A stretch of DNA of 64,000 nt from Doris montereyensis (GCA_037039925.1 JAXRKP010000149.1:388501-452500), one strand, 5' to 3'. Shown: positions 22,270 to 35,900, numbered from the stretch's first letter. Notes: generated by a model from the sequence alone, not told the origin. A program made the numbers and translations.

Positions 22270-23630
22270 AGTCACAAAAAGTATCATTTATTTCATGAGA
22301 AAGGGGGCAGACTTCATTATCTCATTTCCTCTTTTTTTTATATGATGAAAATTCATCTCATGGTACATTGTATCACATGAACATATTTTTACAAGAAGTT
22401 GAACTTATGATTTAAAATTAAAAGACGAATGTAAATGACTTTGACTGCTTCAAAGTTCAAATTTAAATCTGGCTGGTTAGTTCTACCTCTGGACATTTCA
22501 GGGCCAAAAGAACAAAAACACAAATCCATTCTAAAAAAAACAGATGAAAAAAAAGGTATGCAATACTTCAAACAATCTGTTGAAGACTTAATTTAACATT
22601 AACATCAAAATTATTGACCAATAGTATTAACTAATCAGTGAATTTTTTCCTTCTTTAATTTCCCCCATGGTCATTCATCTAGTTTTTGGATTATAATTAT
22701 AATGCAAGAAAAAAAAGGAGAGAGATTTTGGCAATTGAATTACTACTATCCAAAAACTGACTTTGATCACATATGGCATGTTGTAATATTATCAGAGAGA
22801 TGTTTACAACACAATGATATTCACGTAAATTGATTTGGTCAAATCATTGCCATATATACATGTGCATCATTGTCACTATATATATGAGAATAAAATAAAC
22901 ACTTAATAGGATGGGATGAGATTTACTCTCTACTTCTCACCAACTTCTTCATAGAGTTTGAAGTTTGAAATTTCTTTACTCAAGAAGTGCTCGCGGAGTT
23001 ACTGGAAGTGGAAGTGACTTTCTTACAGTGAAGGGTTGCCCTGTTCAGATTTTGACTTGGTTGATTTCACATTTACAGATGATAAAAGACCTATAAAACA
23101 TGTATTTTCTGAAAGTTGATAGAATAAGGAATTCATATTGATATGTTATTGCAACAACAAAAAAACTTAACTAGCGACTTTTAACTATACCAGTGATGGC
23201 TGTGTAATCAACTTAGGCTTGCACAAAGTGTGTTGAATGGGAAAGCGTCACTTTGACAAACAATAGCAAGGCCAGCCAAAAGCTACGAGCTTAAAATAAG
23301 TTGTAATCTCATTGGCTGTTGTTAAACTATGAACTCAAAGGTCAAACAATGTCATAAACCATTTATTTTTAGGGAAGTAGAAAGTGGAAATTTCCATTCA
23401 AGAATCCTAGGTGTCTGACTCTAGCAAGCTTCTCATACCAAAGATGGCAGCCCTAATTTTAGGGCCAGCACGTTTTCTGGGCCAACCGTAACATGACCTG
23501 AATATAGGGCCAGCGCTCTTCTTGAGTTAATGTCCAGAAGAATAGAGATATTGAGATTTTAATGTGATTGAATGGAACACCTTAGGATAATGAGGTACAC
23601 ATGACGCAAGATCCTCAAGGAGGTACCATA
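22270..23630. other. Gene-free AT-rich stretch
   Basis: No gene, RNA or clear mobile element recognised. Confidence 0.45.
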
Positions 23631-23634
23631 ACAC

Positions 23635-23700
23635 TTCATGTACTTATACTTATCCTCGCGGTGCTTCGGCAGCACATAAGGCCGATAACATTTCATAGGC
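23635..23700 (-). repeat. Repeat family R2-like short fragment
   Basis: The reverse complement contains TCGGCCTTATGTGCTGC, a short spacer and GGATAAGTATAAGTACATGA, matching 33325-33380 (TCGGCCTTATGTGCTGC and GGAGATAAGTAAAAGTAAAG). Confidence 0.45.
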
Positions 23701-24282
23701 TCCAGTAAATTAGCTTGATAATTTGAATTTCATAATATATCTTTGAATGGAATATTTTAGACTAAAATTTGTTGTTTTGATTTGATTATATGAACGAATT
23801 TGCTCTTCATTGGGAAATTCTGGCACAGGCTTATTTTATTATTGAATTGCACGGTCTTTGATCAGCTCTTACTCATAGTTAAAAAGTAGAGATAATATTA
23901 CACCATGACTACAGTACTGTCATGAATGTAACAATGAAAATTTTTCTTATCGAATGGAAAGCAACTGTTAGAAAAAAACGAGCAACAAGTATTTTCATAT
24001 GGGGATATGAAATTGCATAAATATTAGTTTGGTCCATGTAAAGATCAAGAAAGTTGTGGGAAAATACAAATGAAAATTACTGCTGTTTAGCTGCTGGAAC
24101 GCTTAGGACTGTTTCCGTTTGCACAGAGAATGTTATATTTATATTTTGGTAAATAGCATTAGCAAGTTGACACATCTACAACTTTGAGTTCATAATTTTA
24201 TTTGATTTTACCCACATCCACTACTAAGATGATCTTGAGGATTTTGGTAGCATTTAAAAAAATTTGCTCAACAACCAAGAGG

Positions 24283-24505
24283 TCTTCAACGTGCACAAAG
24301 TGCTGTGATTTGCACACGGGACCTCCTTTTTATCATCCGTCTCCGATGGGACTAGGTGTCGATCCACCTATATCTATCTGGACCAGGGGCGAGTTTTCAC
24401 TAAAAAAAAAATCTTCAAAAGATTTTCAACCGTCGGGGCACAAACCCACAACCTTTTTGTTGAGAGGCTGACACCTAACCTCTAGACCATTCAGTCCCCC
24501 TGTGT
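24283..24505 (-). mobile_element. tRNA-derived SINE, family S3
   Basis: The minus strand begins CAGGGGGACTGAATGGTCTA, carries the A-box-like TGGTCTAGAGGTTAGG and the B-box-like GGGTTTGTGCCC, then a T-rich spacer and an unrelated body (GTGCAAATCACAGCACTTTG). Only one copy in the window. A TGGTCTAG(A/T)GGTTAGG head is common in tRNA-derived SINEs. Confidence 0.6.
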
Positions 24506-24509
24506 TCAT

Positions 24510-25560
24510 AAAATGATTCGAGGAATAAAACCTAACCAAAGTATGAAATTTTCCTATGAAAATTGATGGCGGAGACCCAGAAAATTGCCCTAGGGCCTGC
24601 ATTGTTCAAGGTCTTCATTTTCATTCATAACACCAGATGTGGTACCTGTAGTGGCTACGGAAAGTAGGGAAAACTGGTTGAATAAAATGCACTATACACG
24701 TGATGAAAAAAACCAACACATTTGCTTTAGTGGTTACTGAAGTATCCAAAATATAAAATGAAATGGTGAAAAGAGGTAAAATCCGAAAGACCCATACAAA
24801 ATGTTAACTTAAAAAACAAAGAGACCAGAAAGCAAATAAAAGACGGAAAAGATATCATACAGGAGTAACGAAAAGGGAAAATGAAATGTAACTTAAGTAT
24901 GGAAATGTAGTTTCTGTTTACCTGATCAGACTGCCCTTCCAACTGATTATGTCTACACATATTTTGTGCGAAGGAAATGCAAAGAAATGCATACAGATAA
25001 TGAAAGACTTTTTAGAGAATAAAATGAGAGAAGAAGAAACTAACAATCCAGTATAAATTAACAACCCCAAACGAACTTGACTTTATTTTAAGAATACAAA
25101 AATGAAATTTTATTCCTTTACCATAACCTATAATAGTCGCAAGAAGATTATTTTTTAATAATAACAATAATAAAAAAATAATAATAAAAGTAAAAATAAT
25201 AATGATAATAGCGCACTAATCAGAGCGCAATAAGATCATGATGACAACATGACAAATAGGGAACTTTATCTGAGGATTTACTAAATAGATGGGTGATGAA
25301 TGCAATAATAAGAAAGAAAACCATCATGTACATACAAGTATTGGTATTGTAGTTATATTTATATACATATGTCAACAAGATTTATATGTACATATGTAAA
25401 ACAACAAACGAACAAAACAAAATACAAAACTCCTTCCCCTTAAAATTGAAAGAAAATGATCCAACCCATCATCAGTTGAGAAAACAATAGAAAATATCCA
25501 CTGTTTATAGAATTTTATTGTTGCTTAACCGTTTAAACTTTCACAAGAATTTGTGAGTTT
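24510..25560. other. Gene-free stretch downstream of AKAP17A
   Basis: AT-rich; an imperfect (TAA)n tract at 25145-25212. No coding signal seen. Confidence 0.45.
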
Positions 25561-25570
25561 TTTTAATGCT

Positions 25571-25605
25571 TTTATTAGCCTTTGAGCCTTGTCTAAACAT
25601 TTATT
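25571..25605 (-). promoter_or_regulatory. Candidate polyadenylation signals of AKAP17A
   Basis: Two minus-strand AATAAA motifs (25600-25605 and 25571-25576) lie 87-115 bases past the last stop codon of the AKAP17A frame. Confidence 0.45.
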
Positions 25606-25689
25606 TCAAAGAGTGTATTTACAAACTGAACACATCGATGTTCAAAATATATCTCATGATAACTAAAGTTGAAATGAAAAATGTTTAAA

Positions 25690-26911
25690 TTATTTGCCTT
25701 TGTCAATGACTGCTTCTATCATCATCAGAATCATCACGAACAGTTTCATCCTTCTTGTTGAACTCTCTCCTTTGCCATCTTCACACTCTTGATCTCGGCT
25801 CCTGTTTCTGGAAGGGCCAGAGCTGTGACTCCTATCACGACTCTTATCTTTACTTCTGCTCCTGCTTTTACTTCTACTGCGGCTGCCACTTCGAGTTCTA
25901 CTTCTGCTGTGCCGTCTTCTCTCATCTCTTCCCCTCCTCATACTCCTTCTATTGAATCTGTCACCATCATCCTCATCTGAATCACGTCTGCGCCTACCTT
26001 TGAATCCAAAATCAACCTGTAGAGGCTGAGCATATCTTCCAGACATGTCCTTCATTTGGTTGCTAAAGCCAAGAAAGTGATTGTATTTATGAAGGTAACT
26101 TTTGTGGTTGAACAATGGTAAACCGCCGAATCCTGGAGGAGGAGGTGCTAAGCGACCACCTCTCATTCCTTTTCCTGGCATTCTCATTGGAGGGCGAGCA
26201 CCCCGACCTCGTAAAGGAAACGGTGGGCGAAAGTGCATGGGAAAGTGTGGGAGCATCATGGGGTGCGGTGCTCCAGGAGGAGTGGCATCATCATTCCATT
26301 GGGACCTGGAACCATGGGTGGCATGGTGTTGTGGTGGGGAGAATGTCTGCGCCTGTGTCTGTCTCGACTTCCCATGGCGCCGTCGCTCTCTGCTCCTACT
26401 TCTACTACCGCTTCTTCTTCTACTGCGGCTACTCGTCGACCCTGCTGCGACTCCTACTCCGGCTCTCCGACTATGGGAGCTACTGTGGCTGCGACTTCTC
26501 CTGCTTCTCGAGGTTCCCCGGCGACTCCTTTGTGGGCTGCTTTCAATGTCAGTACTGCTTCGACTCCTGCCTTGCCTTTTAGGAAGTTCTTTTGCATTTC
26601 TGTCTCCGCTTTCCTCCTTGCCCCCTCTGTCCTCTCTATGAGTCTTGCCTCTCTTCCCTCCCTCATCTTCTCTAGTCTGACTTGACACCCGTTGGTGGTT
26701 CCGATTTTTTTCATTGATCTGACCGGTTTTCTCCTCCACATTGGGCCTCACCCTGATTCTTCCCCTGCCCCTTCCACGGACGGTCACCAGTCTGTTCTGG
26801 CCAAACCCAGAAGTTTGTGGCGGGCTGTCCAAATTGGTGTCGTCCCCTGGCTCCTGCCATGCCCTCATTTTATTCGCTTTGAGAACTCGTTCCAGCACAC
26901 TGCTACCCAAA
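25690..26911 (-). CDS. AKAP17A: AKAP17A exon 10, RS-domain and stop
   Basis: Begins LGSSVLERVLKANKMRAWQE, then an RGRGRGRIRV motif, a first RS tract (RSRRGTSRSRRSRSHSSSHS), a Pro/Met/Gly/Arg-rich spacer (HFRPPFPLRGRGARPPMRMP) and a second RS tract (SRSRTRSGSRSRSKSRSRSK). The apparent end (stop at 25690-25692) follows a hydrophobic LFVMILMMIEA. One frame over the sequence reads KKDETVRDDSDDDRSSH with a stop at 25703-25705, a more plausible acidic tail if one base is wrong near 25757. Long antisense frames here are composition artefacts. Confidence 0.88.
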
Positions 26912-29900
26912 CTGGCAAGAAATACAAAGGAAAAAAACAACAGAGACTATTATTTCACGTCTCTTTCGTAATTCATTATTCTTAATAAATCAATGGGAAT
27001 AGGGCACTCAAATTAAGAAAAGTTTCAACAATACCCAAAGAGTCAGAGACATTCCCAGTTTCAGTGTAGCAAGCAGGCTTCACCTCCCATTTAAAGGTGG
27101 TACCCATTCACATCAGGGTTGAATGACAAACACTATAAGTGTCATGGGACGATTTAATCATCTACTTTATTGTAATAAAAAACACTTCACAACACAAAAT
27201 GTGAATATTATAACAACTGTAATCCTCCATTTTCTTCAAGCAAAAATGAAGGAATAAGGGTAAAACAAACATATCTGAAAAATCCAGTTCCGTTGTCATG
27301 ACCTAAGTTATAAATGACAGCTGATACTCAACCAAGGCCTTCTACAATACGTAATTTTAGTACAGTAGTCTCCATCAAAGTACACCCGCCAAAATGCATG
27401 ATTCGCCATAATGCATGATTTTTTCATGTAACAATTTTACTACGCTAATTACCGACTCAAAATGCAACAACGGCTAGCTTGACTTTGCCGAAATGCAACA
27501 GGTTTTTAATAAGTCTGTCTTCAATCTATTGCATTTAAAGAGTTAAATTAGGGAAATTAGAAGCAACGAGAATTTGGGATCAAAAGGTTATTTTCAGGAA
27601 TCTCACAATCAAAACAACTAGCTATTGAAAGACATCTAATCTGTATAAATATATAAGTAGTATAAGTAAACCCTTACAATTTAGAATTATCAGGAGTTCA
27701 TGTTTTGAAATTAAATTAATCAATAGTTGATTAAAAAATACTCACTTGAACTATTTTCAAGAATTAAGTATGGATAAATCACAAATCAACCCAGACCCAC
27801 ATCTAGATCTAGATATATTATGGAATAAAACGTGAATCTCACATTGCATTTTCACCGTTCACGATTTACTGTCCCATCAACACCGATTTCATTTAACCTT
27901 ACAATTGATCCAATTCTTGTTGAATTACTACTATATCAAATGACTGATTGCCTGTCCATGAAAATCAATATGTCACTGTACATATTCCAAATTAAATGGG
28001 TAGCTAGGTCTATTCAGACTCAGCGAATGGAAAGCAATGGCAAACTACCACATTATGATGTATGCCAAGAAAAAATCAGGACTCTACTCCTGATTACCGA
28101 AGGCTCAACTTATGAGTATGGAACTTACTTACTTTCATTCCCCATTGCCCACAACACAAGTTTTCTTCTCCTGGCAATTACCCATCTTTACTATGATTAC
28201 TACGGTATAGACATTTTTAGGCTTAAATACCTCATCAATGACCCAATGTAAAGCCTCGCAAAGCCAGACTTTGTGATCTTGAATCAAGCTGTGTACAACT
28301 AGATCAATAAGCAATAATATAAGTCGATCTATTTAAAATGTGATGCTGATCCCCCCGCCTCAAATGCTTTACCCAACTTTAGATAAAGAAGAGGAATATT
28401 TAACAAACATTTGATTAAAACACTGTGTGAAAAAAAACAGGACTATAATCAAGAGTGTCGAAAATTTTGTTTGTTTGTTTGTTCTTGATGTAAATATTTT
28501 ATGCACTTATCATGTTGAGGAGTAAAGTATTTCCCTTCTAGAAATGCAGAAAATAACCTTTGTAAAGCGGGAGAGATAGACAGATAAAGATTGATACATA
28601 GGTAGACAGATAGAGATATAAACATTATATGACAATCTTAGTCTTACAGCAATATCATTCTGGAATTTTGAGAGATCTCATGTACTTACTCTTTATTATT
28701 TCTGTTGGTTGAGACATTTGAAATCTTAGAGTCACCAATGTCTTCGTCTGAAGAAGTGCCCCAAGATGATGCAGAGCTGTCTCTACGATTTACAATCTGC
28801 TTTCCTGAGGTCCTTTTACTTTTAGCACCATGCCCTCTACCATCACCACTTTGTTGAGAATTTTTGGAAGAGGGTCGTTTATCAGTATTGTCTGAGGAAT
28901 GATTCCTCTTTTTATGTTCATCACGAGTATCTAAACTCTTAGACACGGCTTCAGAATTGTCATCACTATCATTTCCTCTCCTCTTCACAGCACTGGCCAC
29001 AGCTTTTTCATGATGACGGCACTTTTGAGTTTCACATTGCCAGATATCTTCTTTCTGGAGATATTGAAATGGTTGATCGAAATTGTAATATCACATTCTC
29101 CAACTTTTAACTGTGTTATCACAGTTGTGTTTGGTTTAATTGTTTGATTTCAATTCTCTTCAATTTTCTGACATTTATAAAGAACTTGATATTTTAATAT
29201 GATGAGAACATACTATTTGTTGTTACTCATTCAAAATAGATTTCTGTTTGTCTATCATAATGTTGTCTGTGCATATGAAAGACAAAACGAAATTCTTAAA
29301 TAAATGTGAGTTTTGTGGTTTTATTCAAAATTAATATTGAACCATTAGAAAATTGGAAGGCGTTTGTGGTCTTTAATTTATTCCAGATGAATAAAATGAG
29401 TCTGAACAGCTCATTCAGTTGATGTTTTATACGTAATAAAATAAAATAATTACAATGATACATTTCATGATACCAAAGATACTATATAGGACGTCTGTGG
29501 CTGAGCGGTTAGGCCGCCGGACTGGGAATCATGAGCCCTTGGTTTCAAATCTTGGCAAAACCAGCCTTGGGAAAAACACTTAACACACATTTTCACCACT
29601 CGACCCAAATGCAAATGGGTACAAGCGCTAGCTTCGGAGTAAAAATCTGTGTCAGACTAGCATCCTATCCAAGAGGTGATTATTACCACCTGTTTTACTT
29701 CATGCTATACGAACCGGGATAAGTTCTGTCTCTATAATGGCCTTAAAGGAACTTGTACAGATACTATTATATCATTCCTGTAACTATCATGTCAATGAGT
29801 TCAGCTGATACCACGTTTACTGAAGACATAGTATATTTAAGTACATTACACTGGAAAAAGAATTAATTGTTAGTGGTACAAATCAATTTAATTGCAACAT

Positions 29901-32900
29901 AAGTTTTACCTGAGCTCTTCCCTTTGTATTTCTTGCTTCTGTTCTTCTTTGGCCTTGAAATTTTTAAGTATTTTATCTCTCAATTCTTTTTCCTGAAAAA
30001 TAATTGGAAGATAATTTGACATCACAAAAATATCAATACTTAGCTAAATTTTATAATGATTTCATAAATACAGAAAAGTTAAGCAAAGAGTGTCAAATAC
30101 GTCTTTTGTGAAAGATAATTTAATCCCCTTTATGTGTAAAATAACATTGAAAGATTTTAATTTTTCTTTCTGCACAATACAATAACTTTGAATGTTATTC
30201 AAATCAAATATTTAATGTCATGTAAACAAACACTTCCTGAGATGAAGCACGCCATTAAATATTGCAAACGAAAAACATGAAAAAACCCCAACAATTTAAA
30301 GAAACTCTCTACTCCCTTCCTTGACGAGGGACATAAAACCCTTTACAATGGATAGTACAAACACCAATTTCTAAAAGTCAAGAAAGAAATGCTTTGAATG
30401 GAATGACTATGACAGAAGGATGACAACAATTGTAATGATAGTAAAGCCAAACCTGTTGCTCTAATTTCATTTTCTTTTGATTCTTCTCTTCAACTTTTTT
30501 GCGTTCCGCCTCTTCTTTCTCCCTTTCCTCTTGTTCAATTTGTTGCAGTCTTTCCTCTTCAAGCTCCTTCTCTTTCTCTTTGATGTACTTCTTAAGACGA
30601 ATAGCCTGAAATATATTTTGAAATGGATTCTTATATATGTGACAACTGACAACATAGCTATAAAGTCAGAACATGAGTCTCAGATCATTGGGTTGTTTAC
30701 TTGCAATTTTTGCGTCATATTTAATCAAAAATGTTGATGACATGAAACTTGCCTCAGAAATACATCTTCTCTATCATAATGCTGTTTTGTCTTTACATTA
30801 ACCCCTTGGTTGCTATATTCGCCGAAAGGCGAATTTCCGGTATGGGTTTTAAATGCGACGTTCACCAAAAGGCGAATTCCTAATAAGGACCATTTAAAAG
30901 GCGAATTCTTTATTTTTAGTGCCTGTAGAAATTCGGGAGTAGCTCCCCTTTGCTTATGATGCTTTATTCAGCTACAGTAATTTTTTTGTGTGTGTTTTGA
31001 ACTGCGATTTTTGACGATTTTTCTTGTTTTATTGGTTTGTTTACATTAGCGATGGAATCTGATGATGAGGCTGATACATATAGACATGATATTGACTCTG
31101 ATGATGAGTTTATGCCCGGGAGTGATGATTCTAGCTCAATTTCTGAAGCTGATAGGCCTAAACTAGATCTAGATGATCGTGATGTTAGTATTAGGGCCTA
31201 CGGATCATGGTGACAAGAGGGACAGAGGGGGAAGTGGGCGTGACAGAGAGAGGTCTGACCAAGAGTGGGTTTGGAGGATGCTAAATGATCAATATATCAA
31301 TCGAATATTTAGCGTATCCATATTCCTAACTAGCCTGAAAATTTCATTACCTTGTGATGTGTCGTTTGAGAGCTAGATTTTTCTCTCTAAAAGCAACATT
31401 TTTCATAGGAATTCTCAAAAAGCCTTAGCATTTGAGATGTAAATAGGGACAAATAGGATAGCAACCAAAGGGTTAAACAGTGCATTCCAAATCATATTGT
31501 TGTATAAAGGTTTACCTTCACTCTTTCAAACAACTCGGTGAGAAGACGGAGAGATTCTAGCTTCCTTTGGGCAATTAACAGGCGTCTTTCTTCTAAGGCA
31601 ATCTTATACTGCATTCTCTCTTCCTCTTCTTTCTGCTTTTTTCTCTAATTTCTTGAGCCTTCTTTTTTCTTCACGTTCTTTTCGACGGTCTTCTTTTCTC
31701 TGCAACTTTTCTTGACGTCTGCGCTCTTTTTCTCTCTCTTCTTCCTCTTTCTTTCTCCTACAGATTAAAAACATTACAACAAAATAAAGTTAAACAAAAA
31801 CAAAAGCTGTTCCACTTGTGCAGAGTTTCTTTAAAAAAATGATATTTAGTGATTAAGAAAGAATGGCTGTTTTAAATATACATATTCCAGGTTCCTTTTT
31901 TATATCATTATCAAGATATTACGAATTTACACAAGCATGAAAACGTGGTAAATCAAACCTCTCATCGTCTTTCTTTCTCTCTTCCAATTCCTTTTCTCGA
32001 CGTGCCCTCTCTAGTCTCTCCTGTTCCAATGCTTCAAGTTTTTCTCTTTCTATCCCTTCGCCTCCGAAGATTTTTCTCAGACAAATGTTTTGTTTTATCA
32101 AAGTCCACCTGAAAGAAAATTAAATATAGCAGTAAAACATGGTGCAATAATAAGCTATAATTTATCCATGCAAGAACGTGACAGAAGAATAAAAATTAAT
32201 ATCATTCCATAGCATCATTTTAGTTAGGCTACACAAAAACTGACATTTACTTTTATCAAATATCTGTCCTATTTCAAGCAATAAAATGTGCCGGTTTATC
32301 ACCGTACATTTGAAACTTAACTCTTCAGCAATTGTTGAATACATAAAATGGAACACGATCTAACTGCTGGAGACGTAAGCAGCAATTTAAACATTTCCGG
32401 AAACAACAGATTTTCTCTACGGCTCTTGAATTTTTGCACATGAAGCTAAATCTATAATCTATGACAATTGCTAAAGCTATGATCTATGAAAGTGTTAAAT
32501 CTATGATCTATGACAGCGGTTAAATCTATAATTTATGACAGTGATTAAATTTATGATCTGAGACAGAAAATCTATGTTCTATGACAGCGTTAAAATCTAT
32601 AATTTATGACAGCGGTTAAATCTATGATCTATGACAGGAGTTGAATCTATGACCTATGACAATGGTTAAATCTATGATAGCGGTTAACCCTATGATAGCA
32701 GTTGAGTCTACAATCTACAACAACAGTTGAATCTAAAATCTATGACAGTGGATAAATCTATGGTGCTGGGTATTTAAAATCTAGATCTATGCCTGACATG
32801 GGGACATGATGGGTGATGCAGGGATGGGATGGGATGGGATGGGTGACATGTATCAGAATCGCAATAGTGATAATGATGAGATGGGTGGTGGTGTTCCTTA

Positions 32901-35900
32901 AATTCATGAAAAATCACTGACATGGAAATCTTGAACTCATTGACCCGACCTGGAAAAGTTTGAGATAATCAAGCTGTACTGTGCAATGCATGACAGGGTA
33001 TACAACAATGCAAGTTTGAAGAAATTTAAACAAGCGCTAATCAGAGAACTGCACTATTTCTCTCTATTCTATCATTTCTTATTCTTCATACCTGTCTTAT
33101 CTTATGCTGAATAATTATGCTTGTAAAAGTTTTTCAAGCTATACACAGGAGAAATATCAAGCACATTTCTCATTATTATGCACAAGAAAACGTAACTAAC
33201 AAGAGTCAAATGAGCAATAAAGTAATTATGTGAGCTTGCTTATAAAGACATTGACTTTTTGTCTACATTTCCAGATTTAAAAAAAACAAACAAAATCGTG
33301 TATCAAAATTTTGTGAAGCTCTATATCACTGTGTCGGCCTTATGTGCTGCACAAGTACCACGGAGATAAGTAAAAGTAAAGTTCTATATTTGGTTATGAG
33401 AATTTTAGTTTCATGATAGATTCTGAATATGAGCTTGCAAAAGAGGTCACTGAACATTAATGTCCTAATACCTTCACAGCAGCAGTAAGAGCTTTGTCTT
33501 CTCCTTGTAGAGTAACTTCATTCCCCTTAATGAATCCATGGCTTTGACAAAACTGATGTACTCCATGTATTGGACATAGCATTCAAATGTCAGGTCTTGC
33601 CCATAGGAAAATGTTTGGATTGAAGCGATTTTCATATTTGCAGAGATCTGTGGATGTTCAAAAACATGGTCAAGTTAACAAATAGATAAACAACAAGGAC
33701 AAATGAGATTTTCTTCTCTATAGTATGCCCTGAAATAGTTCTGTATTATCATAGATAAAGCATGTCTGAGAAACTTTACATCCCACATTTAAACTACGTT
33801 ATTACTTTCTTTATCAGCTCCCATTCTACCTTCTGGTGTATGGGTTTTAGATGCCTGAAATGATCTTTCTCCAGGCTGCCCTGTCCTGACAGTTTCTGTT
33901 TCCTTCCGTAAAAGTTAAATTTCTTTGCGTTTATGCCTCTTTTAAATTTTCTTCCCACTTTCTCCAAGGTCTGCCTTTTGGTCTTTTACCTTGAGTTTTA
34001 GCACTGTATACTGATTTAGTTATTCTATTGTCATTCATTGTTGCTTACATGCCCAAACCATATCAGTTGATTCATTTCTATCTTAGTTTTTATGTTATCT
34101 GCTTTGGTTTGATCTTTTATTGTTGTGTTTCTGATTTTGTCTCTTTTAGTTTTTCTTACTACTCTTCTTAGATATTTCATTTCAGCTGCCTGCACTCTAC
34201 TGTATTCCCTACTGTCTAAGGTCCAGGTTTCATTGCCATAGAGGAGAGTAGGACAATAAACTGTGTTGTATACTGCCATTTTGGTTTTTGTTGACAATTC
34301 TTGTTTACCTACAAATGCCTTTCCTAGATGGTTATATTTTGCACTTGCCTTTTGGATTCTCTGGCTGATTTCTTCTTTTAGTTTTCCCTCTGAGTTAATC
34401 ATTACTCCTAGGTGTAATTGTAGCTTTGAACTTGTTCTAAATTCTCTCTGCTTAATTTAAGATTTTGTGTTTTAGCTTCCCTGGTTACTAGCATAGTTTT
34501 GGTTTTCTTTGCATTTACTCTCATTCCTCTTTTATTTAATTCATTATTCATTATGTTGATATTTGACTGGAGGTCCCTTTCTGATTTTCCAAACAGAACT
34601 AAATCATTAACAAATGAAAGCATTGATACATTTACTGGTTTGAGCTTTCACATACCTACATTCATTTTCTCCATGTTTGAGGATGCCTTTGTGACTGAAT
34701 CCATAAATGTGATAAACAAAAGAGGACTTAGGATATAACCCTGTCTTACTCCTATATCTACATCAAATTCCTCAGATACATTTCCAGCTACTCTCACTGC
34801 ACATGTTGGTTTATTGTAAAAACTTGTAATGGCTTCTATTAAATTTTGCTCTACGTTTGTTCTTTTAAGGAATACCATAGTTCGTCCCTCCTCACAGTGT
34901 CAAATGCCTTTTCTAAGTCAATAAAACACAGGTGCAAGTCAATGTTTCTCTCAAGGAATTTTTTTATTATTTGTCTAATTGTAAATATGTGATCTTGTAC
35001 ACTTCTTCCTGGTCTAAATCCACTCTGGTGTTCTTCAATCTGATCCTCTACTCTTTTCCTCAGTCTCATTTCTAGAATCCTGGCATATACTTTTCCTGGT
35101 ATGCTAAGTAGTGATATCCCTCTATAGTTTGAGCATTCCATGGTTGATCCTTTCTTGTATATTGGTACTACCGTTCCCTTTTTCCAGTCGTCTGGCACCT
35201 GTTTGGACTTCCATGCTTGTTGACATATTGCATGTAGTAGTTTGTCTGCCTCTCTCCCTTGGTTTTTAATCATTTTTGGATAAACTTGATCTGCTCCTGG
35301 GGCTTTTCCTGATTTCACTTTTCTTATAGCTGTTTGAAGTTCTTCCATTGAGATATCTACATCTTCAGCTGTCTCATCTCCATTACTTGTTACTCTTAAT
35401 AATTGATCTGTACTCCTTGTTTCATATGTTCTGGAGGGATTATGTAATTGTTGAAAATACTTTCTCCACGTTTCCATGATTTCGCTGTCTCCTTTCATTA
35501 TTTCTCCTTTGGTGTTCTTAATTTGTTGTATTGGGCATATTTTGGTCTTTCTCATGCTCTTCATTGCTCCTCAAGAACAGCTTTTGATTTCTTTGATAGC
35601 TTTCTTGAAGTCTTTGTCCAAACTCTTCCCACTGTTCCTGTTTTGCTTTCCTAACTTCCTCTTTTGCGATAGTTCTTTTACTCACGTAATCTATCCTATC
35701 CTCTGGTCTCTTTGTTTGCAAGTATTTCTTCCAGGCATCTTTCTTTTTCTTTGATCTTAGTCTTGACATTCTCATTCCACCACGCTGTCCTTTTCCCATC
35801 TCCTTTAATTTGTTTCCTATCACAGACCTCTTCAGTACAACTGAGGAGTGTTTCTTTATATATTTGCCACTTTTCTTCTATTGTGCTTTCCTTCAGATCC

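Noticed and set aside
26102..26985. Several plus-strand frames up to 179 residues
   Set aside because: They are antisense shadows of the AKAP17A RS-rich exon, whose codon composition removes stops on the other strand.
27832..28251. 139-residue plus-strand frame
   Set aside because: Half of it is SINE S2; it lies antisense in an AKAP17A intron without family similarity.
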